Shown here: one piece after another, positions 1-6,569 of the stretch | Numbering within the stretch: the stretch's first letter is position 1 | Layout: the number at the start of each line of letters is the position of its first letter | Assembly (NCBI GenBank): GCA_900770215.1 | Contig: CAAGJW010000034.1 | Span: 1-25,515, forward strand | Length of the DNA stretch: 25,515 bases | Source of the DNA: Bacteroidales bacterium | Lineage (GTDB): Bacteria; Bacteroidota; Bacteroidia; Bacteroidales; Muribaculaceae | Direction of reading: 5' to 3' | Notes under the pieces: model-generated | The model's database searches: none | Told to the model about the DNA's origin: nothing | Seen by the model: only the letters and a program-made list of their open reading frames with translations | Made by a program: the position numbers and the translations under genes

Positions 1-59
1 AGTAATAACAATGTAAAGTCAACTTATACAAGTAATAATTTATCAACCAGAGTCAACCT

Positions 60-366
60 AAATCAGGAAAGGACAGTCCTCCCCACCCGGGCAAGCCCCG
101 TAGGGGTGGCAGAGTCATCACCCACCTTCAGTGTAGTGCCACACAGTGTGGCAGCAACGTTCTGCCGCCACCTAACGGGGCTTGCCCGCGTGAATGGCGC
201 TGATTTGCAGGGGTTTCGCTTCGCTCCACCACCTGTCTAAAAGCTGCCGCCCCTGCCGGGGCTTGGCACCCACACGGCCACACAGTGTGGCGGCAACTTG
301 CCCGCGTGAATAGCGCTGTTTTACAGGGGTGCGCGCGCTATCGCGCTCGTGGCCGCCTGCCTGAAT
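60..366. repeat. Composite intergenic repeat cluster
   Basis: This stretch holds no convincing gene. It is built from short modules that recur elsewhere in the window. One module, around GCAAGCCCCG...GGCAGAACG, appears at 91-113 and inverted at 157-186, and again at 4762-4790 and 25334-25362. A second module, around GCAGGGGT..CGCTCGC..CCACCGCCTGCCT, appears at 208-243 and 325-366, and again at 4703-4740, 6113-6160 and 24989-25033. A perfect 15-nt palindrome GCCACACAGTGTGGC occurs at 138-152 and 277-291. The text at 181-214 is repeated with few changes at 297-330, so the cluster contains a local duplication with a period of about 116 bp. Confidence 0.7.
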
Positions 367-399
367 GCTGCCTCACCACGCTGCATCTACAACAAAACA

Positions 400-441
400 T
401 TACCACTACTGCGGCGGGCGCGATATATCGCGCCCCTACAA
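400..441 (-). repeat. Palindromic intergenic repeat, inverted partial copy
   Basis: Read on the minus strand this begins TTGTAGGGGCGCGATATATC and continues with GCGCCCGCC, then a GTGGTAA tail. The same unit is found on the plus strand at 24819-24868 and, more diverged, at about 4513-4564, 6387-6436 and 9245-9296. The core GGGCGCGAtaTCGCGCCC is self-complementary. It is part of a larger dispersed element described at 4424-4654. Confidence 0.7.
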
Positions 442-500
442 TAAATATAAATCATTGATTATAACACACATGTGGCTGGCGACCACAAGGGCACACACAC

Positions 501-550
501 AAAAAGAAATGAAGGCTTTCATTTGCGATAATGCATTTGGAAGCCTTCAT
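501..550 (-). terminator. Terminator-like hairpin ending the candidate sRNA
   Basis: The arms ATGAAGGCTT (509-518) and AAGCCTTCAT (541-550) pair perfectly, and three more pairs including one wobble extend the stem inward. On the minus strand the stem is followed by TTCTTTTT. The 15-nt central loop is larger than usual. Confidence 0.5.
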
Positions 551-686
551 CTGCCGCGTTCCATCGATTTTACATTCACATGCGACGTCTCAAGTCTACG
601 GCGTAGGGAAATTTAGACTAAATGATTTGTAAATAATGCAACGCGTCAGTTGAGCGGTGCATTATAAAAGAGTTCACACGCTTTTC
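505..686 (-). ncRNA. Candidate small RNA unit
   Basis: A strong promoter (692-724) reads leftward into a gap with no plausible gene, and a terminator-like hairpin lies at 509-550, giving a transcript of roughly 180 nt. Within it are an 8-bp stem, ATAATGCA (633-640) with TGCATTAT (658-665), and a smaller AGTCTA/TAGACT stem near 590-618. Only very short reading frames are present, for example 14 codons ending near 618. Transcription is inferred from the promoter and terminator signals alone. It could instead be the untranslated start of a decayed gene. Confidence 0.4.
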
Positions 687-691
687 GGTTA

Positions 692-724
692 CAAATATAA
701 TAATTCTCGATAGAAAATAGCAAA
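692..724 (-). promoter_or_regulatory. Bacteroidetes-type promoter for candidate sRNA
   Basis: On the minus strand, TTTG (724-721) is followed by 21 nt and then TATATTTG (699-692). This matches the -33/-7 consensus of the Bacteroidetes primary sigma factor. The start of transcription should be about 685. Confidence 0.55.
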
Positions 725-890
725 CAAAAACACCGCTTTTTTTAACTAAACAGCTAAAAAAATGAGCTTTATGCTCTACAACATAGCTGCACGGCACATT
801 TCTACCCCTATCGGTAGGGCTCTCGCCGCCCTTCGCCGCCGCCCGAGAAAAGCTGAGGCGGGGGGAAAGAAACGGAGGTGAAAAAAATTT

Positions 891-922
891 TTTGCATTGT
901 AAAAGAATTTGTACTACCTTTG
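891..922 (+). promoter_or_regulatory. Promoter of the tRNA gene
   Basis: TTTG at 891-894 is followed by 20 nt and TACCTTTG at 915-922, a full match to the Bacteroidetes -33/-7 pattern. It lies 36 nt upstream of the mature tRNA start. Confidence 0.7.
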
Positions 923-957
923 CAACGCTTTCGGCGGCACACCACAACACCGATAGC

Positions 958-1031
958 GGTCCCTTAGCTCAGTTGGTTAGAGCAACTGACTCATAATCAG
1001 TGGGTCGTCGGTTCAAGCCCGCCAGGGACCA
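958..1031 (+). tRNA. tRNA with CAT anticodon (Ile2 or elongator Met)
   Basis: The cloverleaf folds by eye. The acceptor arm is GGTCCCT (958-964) with AGGGACC (1024-1030) and discriminator A1031. The D arm is GCTC/GAGC (967-983). The anticodon stem ACTGA/TCAGT encloses loop CTCATAA (990-996), giving anticodon CAT at 992-994. The T arm has loop TTCAAGC (1012-1018) and one T-C mismatch. The CCA end is not encoded. The GGTCCCTTAGCTC start resembles bacterial tRNA-Ile2, in which TilS converts the anticodon C to lysidine so that it reads AUA. Elongator tRNA-Met cannot be excluded from the sequence. Confidence 0.92.
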
Positions 1032-1042
1032 CAATTTAACGA

Positions 1043-1085
1043 AAACGCAATGCGCTATTTTACAGTGCATTGCGTTTCTCTTTTT
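1043..1085. terminator. Terminator after the tRNA, probably bidirectional
   Basis: AAACGCAATGC (1043-1053) pairs perfectly with GCATTGCGTTT (1067-1077), followed on the plus strand by CTCTTTTT. It lies just beyond the stop of the convergent GH3 gene and has a short T-rich stretch on that side too, so it probably serves both units. Confidence 0.75.
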
Positions 1086-1116
1086 AGTATCAACACCGCT
1101 GCCGGTGTGCCCCGCG

Positions 1117-3345
1117 CTACTCGACGGCGAAGTCGGCACGCAGCGGGGTGTGGTCGGCGGCATCGCCCACGAGCAGGGTGCGCCGGCCGTGCGACACTTG
1201 CCAGCTGCCGGCTGCCTCGTCCCAGTACTGGAAATCGCGGCCGCCCAGCGTCACGCTCACCTCGCGGCTCTCGCCCGGTTGCAACTCGACGCGGGCAAAG
1301 CCGCGCAACTCCTTGACCGGCATGTCGACCGCCGTTGTGTGGTCGCTCACATAGAATTGCACCACTTGGGCGCCTGCACGGCGGCCGGTGTTGGTGACCG
1401 TGACGGTGGCCACGATGCTGTCGGTACCCGCCACACGGTGCTTGTCGAGCTTGAGGCCGCTCATTGCAAAGGTGGTGTAGCTCAACCCGTGCCCGAAGGC
1501 AAACAGGGGCTTCACGCCGTGCTTGTCGGCCCAGCGGTAGCCCACATAGATGCCCTCCTTGTAGTCCTCGTCGATGATGTCGTGGCCGGGGCGCCAAGTG
1601 CCAGGGTAGGCACCCAGGGCGTGGGCACCCACGTCGGCCAGCCGGCGGGGCCACGTGAAGGGCAGGTGCCCCGAGGGGTTGACGTCGCCGGCGAGCACTG
1701 CTGCAAGCGCCTCGCCGGTCTCGCTGCCCAGGTACCAGGCCTGCACGATGGCGGCCACCTTGTCGCTCCAAGGCATGGCCACGGCATTGCCCGAAATGTT
1801 GACAAACACCACATTGCTATTGACCCGTGCCAGGGCCTCGACCAGCGAGTCCTGGCCGTAGGGCAGGCCGTAGTCCAGCCGGTCGTGCCCCTCGCAGTCC
1901 TGGTGGGCGCTCTTGTTGAGACCGCCCACCACGATCACACAGTCGGCCCCGCGGGCCTTGTCGACGGCCTCGGCCACAAGCTGTGCCGCGCTGCGTGTCT
2001 CGACCAGCGACTGCCGGGTAGTGACGCCGTTGTAGCTGCCGGTGGTGTCGCCCACATAGCCGCGGGCGTAGTCGACCTGCACGGTGCTGCCCAGGCGGGC
2101 CTTGAGCCCGTCGAGCGGCAATATCTCTTTTTGGACCTTGAGCGAACTGCTGCCGCCGCCCACGGTCATCATCTTGATGGCATTCTCGCCCACCACGAGC
2201 ACGCGCCGGGCATCGGGCTTCAGGGGCAGCACACCGCGCTTGTTGCGCAAGAGCACGATGCCTTGCTCGGCAATCGTGCGGGCGGCAGCATAGTGGGCCT
2301 CGCTGCACAGGTAGCCGTGGCCGCGCTTGGGGGCCATGGTGGTGCGGTAGTACAGGCGCAGCACGCGGCGCACCTTGTCGTCGAGCTCGCGGGTGGTGTA
2401 CTTGCCGCTCACGATGCCGCCACGGTAGGCCAGGGCCATGTGATACATGTCGTAGGCATTCTTGGCACCGGCGCTCAGGCCGTTGGTCCACGAGCCAAAC
2501 TCCATGTCGAGGCCGTTTTTCACCGCCTGGTCGGTGTCGTGGGTGCCGCCCCAGTCGCTCACCACCACGCCGTCGTAGTGCCACTCGCCCTTGAGCAGGT
2601 CGACGAGCAGGTAGCGGTTGTGGCAGTTGTGCTGGCCGCGGTAGAGGTTGTAGGCGCCCATCAGTCCCCAGGTGTGGCCGCGCTCGACGGCGGCTTCAAA
2701 GGCCGGCAGGTAGATCTCGCGCAGGGCGCGGTCGCTCACGCGCACGTTCACGTTGAAGCGGTTTTCCTCGTCGTTGTTCAGGGCAAAGTGCTTCACGCAG
2801 GCGGCCACGCCGTTGCTCTGCAGGCCTTGGATGTAGGGCACCACCATGGCCGAGGCCAGGCAGGGGTCCTCGCCCATGTACTCAAAGTTGCGGCCGCCCA
2901 GCGGCGTGCGGTAGATGTTGACGCCCGGGCCCAGTATCATGTTCTTGCCGCGGTACAGGGCCTCCTCGCCCAGGCTGCGGCCATAGAGCCGTGCCATCGA
3001 CGGGTTCCACGTGGCGGCCAGGCAGGTGAGGGCCGGGAAGGCCACACACGAGTCGTTGGTATGGCCAGCCTGTTTCCACTCGTCCCACCGCACGTCGGGG
3101 CGCACGCCGTGGGGGCCGTCGTCGGTCCAGAAGTCGGGCAGACCCAGGCGCTTCACGCCGGGAGCCGAAAACTTGCTCTGCGCGTGTATCACGGCGATCT
3201 TCTCGTCGAGCGTCATGCGGGCCAGGGCATCGTCGATGCGTTTCTCCACAGGCTGGTTATCGTCGAGATACACAGGCAATTGTTGTGCCGTGACCGCCAT
3301 CCAGGCTGCCACCAGCGATAGGCATAATGTAAAGATTTTTTTCAT
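1117..3345 (-). CDS. Secreted GH3 beta-glucosidase-like glycoside hydrolase
   Basis: The 742-residue product hydrolyses terminal beta-linked sugars, probably glucose or xylose from oligosaccharides, outside the cytoplasm. Residues 1-20 (MKKIFTLCLSLVAAWMAVTA) are a signal peptide. The GH3 N-terminal barrel follows, with conserved DGPHGVR, ATWNP, GEDP and VKHFALN segments. The catalytic nucleophile should be D264 in VVSDWGG. The (alpha/beta)6 C-terminal domain contains VVGGLNKSAHQDCEGHDR, where an acid/base Glu or Asp is expected. A fibronectin III-like domain (FAFGHGLSYTTF onward) ends the protein. Length and domain order are those of BglX/BglB-type enzymes. The gene is monocistronic with its own promoter. 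Substrate specificity cannot be read from the sequence, and no SusC/SusD genes lie nearby. Confidence 0.93.
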   Translation of the reverse strand: MKKIFTLCLSLVAAWMAVTAQQLPVYLDDNQPVEKRIDDALARMTLDEKIAVIHAQSKFSAPGVKRLGLPDFWTDDGPHGVRPDVRWDEWKQAGHTNDSCVAFPALTCLAATWNPSMARLYGRSLGEEALYRGKNMILGPGVNIYRTPLGGRNFEYMGEDPCLASAMVVPYIQGLQSNGVAACVKHFALNNDEENRFNVNVRVSDRALREIYLPAFEAAVERGHTWGLMGAYNLYRGQHNCHNRYLLVDLLKGEWHYDGVVVSDWGGTHDTDQAVKNGLDMEFGSWTNGLSAGAKNAYDMYHMALAYRGGIVSGKYTTRELDDKVRRVLRLYYRTTMAPKRGHGYLCSEAHYAAARTIAEQGIVLLRNKRGVLPLKPDARRVLVVGENAIKMMTVGGGSSSLKVQKEILPLDGLKARLGSTVQVDYARGYVGDTTGSYNGVTTRQSLVETRSAAQLVAEAVDKARGADCVIVVGGLNKSAHQDCEGHDRLDYGLPYGQDSLVEALARVNSNVVFVNISGNAVAMPWSDKVAAIVQAWYLGSETGEALAAVLAGDVNPSGHLPFTWPRRLADVGAHALGAYPGTWRPGHDIIDEDYKEGIYVGYRWADKHGVKPLFAFGHGLSYTTFAMSGLKLDKHRVAGTDSIVATVTVTNTGRRAGAQVVQFYVSDHTTAVDMPVKELRGFARVELQPGESREVSVTLGGRDFQYWDEAAGSWQVSHGRRTLLVGDAADHTPLRADFAVE

Positions 3346-3398
3346 GAGTTTTTATCGTGTTGCTATTGTTAACAGTGCAGGCTATTGTTGCGATGGCA

Positions 3399-3430
3399 CA
3401 AATTTAGTCACAACCGCCTCACTTTTCCAA
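3399..3430 (-). promoter_or_regulatory. Promoter of the GH3 gene
   Basis: On the minus strand, TTG (3430-3428), 21 nt, then TAAATTTG (3406-3399). This gives a 5' untranslated region of about 45-50 nt before the ATG at 3345. Confidence 0.6.
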
Positions 3431-3473
3431 GCTCCAGAGCGCCGAAACGCGGGCAACCAGCTACTACAAAAAC

Positions 3474-4334
3474 TCACTTTTGGGCAAGAATGTATTTAGG
3501 CACAGCGTCTTCCACGTTGGTGCCTATCACCTCGCTGGCTATGGCCTTCACCTCGGGGAAGGCGTTGCCCACGGCCACGCTCCAAGAGGCAGCCCGCATC
3601 ATGGGCATGTCGTTGCGGTTGTCGCCAAACACGACCACGCGCCCGGCCCCCGTCGTGGCGGCCACGCGCTCGATGGCCGCGGCCTTGCTCACACCGGGGG
3701 CATAGATCTCGAGTATGCCCGAGTGCGGGTCGAAGATATCGTGATACAGCACCGCCGAGCAGCGGGCCTGGGCCTCGACCTCGTCGCGCACGGGGCGCAG
3801 CAGCTCGTAGTCCTGCATCGAGAAGATGAGCATGGCCTCGCCGGCGGCACTGCTGCCCTCGCCGCACGGGTCGCAGTCGAGACAGAAGCGCTTGAGCTCA
3901 AGCCCCGTGCGCTCGGCCACAAACTGGCGTTCCTGCGCCGAGAGCGCGCTGCCGTCGTGGCAGGCGTGTATCATGCGGCCGTGGCGGCGGTACACAAAGG
4001 GGGCGAGACCGTGGCGGCGGTACACCTGCACGATGCGCCGCACCGTGGCCTCGTCGATGACCTCGACGTGGGCATAGTCGCCACGGCGGTTGTCCCACAG
4101 GGCAGCGCCGTTGAGGCAGATGAAGGGCAGCCTTGTGTCGACGCCGCTCATGAGGGGCACCACCGTGGCCGGCGTGCGGGCCGTGGCCACCGTGAAGAGC
4201 ACGCCGCCCTGGGTGATGGCGCGGTTCAACAGGAGTGCCGACGTTGCCGAGAGGCGCGAGTCGCTGCCCAGCAGCGTGCCGTCCATGTCGCTCACATAGA
4301 GCGTCGACGGCTTGATATTATCGTTGTGCATCAT
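3474..4334 (-). CDS. Cof-type HAD-IIB phosphatase
   Basis: This 286-residue protein is a cytoplasmic haloacid dehalogenase-superfamily hydrolase of the Cof/YidA subfamily, which dephosphorylates sugar phosphates and related small metabolites. Motif I is SDMDGTLL, with D16 as nucleophile and D18 as acid/base. Motif II is in VATART. The motif III Lys is in PGVSKAAAI, and motif IV is GDNRNDMPMM. A cap domain lies between motifs II and III. An upstream in-frame ATG at 4358 lies beyond the -7 promoter box (4345-4352), so translation must start at the ATG at 4334 or at the adjacent ATG at 4331. The substrate is unknown; this family is promiscuous. Confidence 0.9.
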   Translation of the reverse strand: MMHNDNIKPSTLYVSDMDGTLLGSDSRLSATSALLLNRAITQGGVLFTVATARTPATVVPLMSGVDTRLPFICLNGAALWDNRRGDYAHVEVIDEATVRRIVQVYRRHGLAPFVYRRHGRMIHACHDGSALSAQERQFVAERTGLELKRFCLDCDPCGEGSSAAGEAMLIFSMQDYELLRPVRDEVEAQARCSAVLYHDIFDPHSGILEIYAPGVSKAAAIERVAATTGAGRVVVFGDNRNDMPMMRAASWSVAVGNAFPEVKAIASEVIGTNVEDAVPKYILAQK

Positions 4335-4344
4335 TTCAAGAGTG

Positions 4345-4352
4345 CAAAGATA
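4345..4352 (-). promoter_or_regulatory. -7 box of the HAD gene, almost at the start codon
   Basis: TATCTTTG on the minus strand ends only 10 nt before the ATG at 4334, so the 5' untranslated region should be just a few nucleotides. No clear TTTG occurs at the -33 position. Confidence 0.5.
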
Positions 4353-4423
4353 GCACATTTTGCCCTAAAACCACAGGGCGTGGCACGCACACACAGCGCA
4401 CCCACCACCACCAAGCAGCAACA

Positions 4424-4654
4424 TTTTCGGCAACTGGCAGGGTGCGGCCCTTGTGGCCGACAGCCGTCAGCAATATGTGGTGCGTGACACCATCGACCAT
4501 GATACCCACAGTATTGTCGCGGCCGCGAAGTTTCGCGTCCGCCGCCACCGTGGTATTTTTTTGCCAAGAGCCGCTCTCCGCCGGCGTAGACGGGCATGGG
4601 TGGGCACCGCCGGCCACAAGGGCCGCACCCTGCCGGTGGGCCAAAAACGCCCCG
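4424..4654 (+). repeat. 230-bp element with terminal inverted repeats, copy 1
   Basis: This is a non-coding element with a perfect 24-bp inverted repeat at 4436-4459 and 4611-4634. The inverted repeat extends imperfectly outward to about 36 bp. Inside is the palindromic unit found at 400-441, here with GCGAAGTTTCGCG. A copy in the same orientation, with a modest number of differences by eye, lies at 6298-6527. Right-half copies lie at 9245-9347 and 24819-24957. Size, inverted ends, lack of coding capacity and multiple copies fit a MITE-like or other non-autonomous dispersed element. Reading frames through it are not credible genes. Confidence 0.75.
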
Positions 4655-4675
4655 CACCCACGATAATGCCCACGC

Positions 4676-4795
4676 AAGCTCCCGAACGGGAGCGGCACAG
4701 CGTAGGCAGGCGGTGAAGCGCGACAGCGCGAAACCCCTGCAAAACAACGTCATTCCCCCACGGCAAGCCCCGTTAGGCGGCGGCAGAACGCTTTA
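4676..4795. repeat. Short dispersed intergenic repeat modules
   Basis: Three modules seen elsewhere are lined up here. The palindrome AAGCTCCCGAACGGGAGC (4677-4693) recurs in part at about 9376-9391 and inverted near 6069-6086. The GCAGGCGGTGAAGCGCG unit (4706 onward) is the reverse complement of the units at 208-243 and 6113-6160. The CAAGCCCCGTTAGGCGGC unit (4763-4780) matches 91-110 and 25335-25353. Together with the neighbouring 230-bp element they fill the gap between the HAD gene and the CRISPR region. Confidence 0.65.
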
Positions 4796-4851
4796 GTTTT
4801 TATGATGTTGTGAAACCGCGGCATTGCACGCGTCGACATGTTGAGCGCAAC

Positions 4852-4890
4852 GGGGGCTGCGTCGTAATTGAAGTATGCGACGCAGCCCCC
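4852..4890. other. Perfect 13-bp hairpin at the distal end of the CRISPR locus
   Basis: GGGGGCTGCGTCG (4852-4864) pairs perfectly with CGACGCAGCCCCC (4878-4890) across a 13-nt loop. No T-run follows on either strand, so it is not a standard terminator. It abuts the degenerate repeat at 4886-4922. Confidence 0.7.
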
Positions 4891-4922
4891 AATCCTTATT
4901 ACAGTGCAATATGGTATCTAAA
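4886..4922 (-). repeat. Degenerate CRISPR repeat beyond the array
   Basis: Aligned without gaps, 25 of 37 positions match the array repeat, including AATCCTT and AATATGGT. It lies 62 nt from the first intact repeat. Decayed repeats are typical of the end furthest from the leader, which supports the leader being on the right. Confidence 0.65.
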
Positions 4923-4979
4923 AAATAATCCCAACTATGCACGGCCATATGAACAACCGTAGTGCAAGTGGGATTATTT
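4915..4979 (-). terminator. Terminator of the CRISPR array transcript
   Basis: AAATAATCCCA (4923-4933) and TGGGATTATTT (4969-4979) form an 11-bp stem. Inside it TGCAC (4938-4942) can pair with GTGCA (4962-4966). On the minus strand the stem runs into ATTATTTTTT, a good U-tract. It starts 5 nt past the last repeat, so a minus-strand array transcript would end here. Confidence 0.65.
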
Positions 4980-4984
4980 AAGCC

Positions 4985-5743
4985 GTCTTAATCCTTGTTG
5001 TAATGGAATATGGTCTCTGACATTACTAACGTAAATTTCCGAATGAGAGTGATGTGTCTTAATCCTTGTTGTAATGGAATATGGTCTCTGACGTTTAAGG
5101 AGTCCATGAAAAGGCATTATAGGTTCTAGTCTTAATCCTTGTTGTAATGGAATATGGTCTCTGACGTACATCAAAGTGTTCAAGGCTGGAGGTTGCACTT
5201 AGTCTTAATCCTTGTTGTAATGGAATATGGTCTCTGACTGTATCAAAAAAGCGACTGGAGCCTCGAGGAAGGTCTTAATCCTTGTTGTAATGGAATATGG
5301 TCTCTGACATTTAAAGCAGTCGGAGGTAGTGTTTAATGAAGCAGCGTCTTAATCCTTGTTGTAATGGAATATGGTCTCTGACTAATATTATTTTTAGTTT
5401 TTTAGGTTATGGTTAAAAGTCTTAATCCTTGTTGTAATGGAATATGGTCTCTGACTTTATAATTTCGCCATAACAGATGCCAGTGGCAAGTCTTAATCCT
5501 TGTTGTAATGGAATATGGTCTCTGACGTGAAACTTCTTTCACTGATAATGAGGGAATTAGTCTTAATCCTTGTTGTAATGGAATATGGTCTCTGACTTTT
5601 AAAAGAATTCCTTCCAACAAAAGGACAGCAAAGGGTCTTAATCCTTGTTGTAATGGAATATGGTCTCTGACATTATGGCAACGATTAACAAGATCTATGC
5701 ACTTCAGTCTTAATCCTTGTTGTAATGGAATATGGTCTCTGAC
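4985..5743 (-). CRISPR. CRISPR array, 11 identical repeats and 10 spacers
   Basis: The 37-bp repeat begins GTCTTAATCCTTGTTGTAAT and ends GGAATATGGTCTCTGAC on the plus strand. All 11 copies appear identical, starting at 4985, 5056, 5129, 5202, 5272, 5346, 5419, 5490, 5560, 5635 and 5707. Spacers are 34, 36, 36, 33, 37, 36, 34, 33, 38 and 35 nt and all differ. The promoter and leader on the right, the terminator and decayed repeat on the left, and the repeat end ATTAAGAC (like the 8-nt 5' handle of type I-B/III crRNAs) all indicate transcription on the minus strand. No cas gene is present in the window, so the subtype is open; type III or I-B is a guess from the repeat. Confidence 0.97.
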
Positions 5744-5873
5744 CCTCAAAAATGAAACCCGCTGGTTTTCAAGCTATAATGGCACTCAAGTAGCCATTGC
5801 GTACTCAAAATTAACAAATTTTAGCACCCCTATAAGCGATTGCAAAATTACAATATTGTGACAAAATATCAAA
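5744..5873 (-). promoter_or_regulatory. CRISPR leader and promoter
   Basis: On the minus strand, TTTG (5873-5870) is followed by exactly 19 nt and TAATTTTG (5850-5843), a full Bacteroidetes promoter. Transcription should start near 5836 and cross an AT-rich leader of about 90 nt before the first repeat at 5743. A second TAATTTTG (5813-5806) lacks a spaced -33 element. Confidence 0.65.
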
Positions 5874-6066
5874 GAGCGATAGTGTTAAATTTTTGTAAAA
5901 CACAATCGTTTCTAAACGCTACCAACTGTCTCCACATTTTAGCACTGATAATCAACATCATCCCGACACAACGCTGGCCGCACCAAACGGCCACAAGGGC
6001 AGGTGGGCAACAACCCGCGACAGGGACGTTCCGCGCTCACGCGCTCCACCACTGGTGCGCATGTGC

Positions 6067-6160
6067 CGCTCCCGTTCGGGAGCTTGCCTGGGTGGGAGAT
6101 GCTGATAGCAGGGGTTGCGCTCGCTTTCGCTCGCTCCACCGCCTGCCTAAATGCTGTCGC
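6067..6160 (+). repeat. Dispersed intergenic repeat modules
   Basis: GCTCCCGTTCGGGAGC is the inverse of the palindrome at 4679-4694. It is followed by the AGCAGGGGTTGCGCTCGC unit, which ends CCACCGCCTGCCTAAATGCTG and is also found at 208-243, 325-366 and inverted at 4703-4740. No credible gene exists between the CRISPR leader and 6660. Confidence 0.6.
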
Positions 6161-6297
6161 CCGCTTCACGGGCTACAACCACGCCCCACAACAAAACAAT
6201 CAACCGCGAAAAACGCGGAAATCAAGCAAAGAACACACCCCAAACAGCTGCACCGCAACAACGTCACACACACACCGTCACCACCCAGCGGCCACGT

Positions 6298-6527
6298 TTT
6301 TCGGCAACTGGCAGGGTGCGGCCCTTGTGGCCGACAGCCGTCAGCAATATGTGGGGCGTGTCATCATCGACCATGACACCCGCAGTATTGTCGCGGCCGC
6401 AAAATTTCGCGTCCGCCCCCACCGTGGTAATATTTGCCAAGAGCCGCTCTCCGCCGGCGTAGACGGGCATGGGTGGGTGCGGACGGCCACAAGGGCCGCA
6501 CCCTGCCGGTGGGCCAAAAACGCCCCG
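6298..6527 (+). repeat. 230-bp element with terminal inverted repeats, copy 2
   Basis: This direct copy of 4424-4654 has the same 24-bp perfect inverted ends at 6310-6333 and 6484-6507. The internal differences are scattered substitutions. The pair brackets the CRISPR array in the same orientation, 1.6 kb apart. Confidence 0.75.
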
Positions 6528-6569
6528 ACGCAGCGCTCATAGCACACCCACGCGCCTATAATTATAGAG

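Noticed and set aside
365..616. Plus-strand frame of 83 codons
   Set aside because: It crosses a dispersed palindromic repeat and the hairpin at 509-550; no promoter leads into it.
618..950. Minus-strand frame of 110 codons
   Set aside because: It covers the tRNA promoter and the sRNA promoter and has no domain or initiation signal; its composition is typical of non-coding DNA.
1000..3321. Open plus-strand frame of 773 codons
   Set aside because: Antisense to the GH3 gene. Long antisense frames are common in GC-rich genes, and the translation is His/Val/Ala-rich without domains.
4424..4654. An insertion sequence
   Set aside because: No transposase is encoded in it and no target-site duplication is evident by eye; it is only called MITE-like.
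4923..4984. Possible eleventh spacer of 62 nt between decayed and intact repeats
   Set aside because: It is almost twice the length of the other spacers and is largely the inverted repeat of a terminator.
4974..5749. Two minus-strand reading frames (74 and 115 codons) with repeated RDHIPLQQGLR
   Set aside because: They are translations of the CRISPR repeats and spacers, not proteins.
5840..6542. Plus-strand frames of 178 and 179 codons in the CRISPR-gap gap
   Set aside because: They run through the repeat modules and the 230-bp element, with biased composition. The matching repeat at 4424-4654 encodes nothing similar in a consistent frame.
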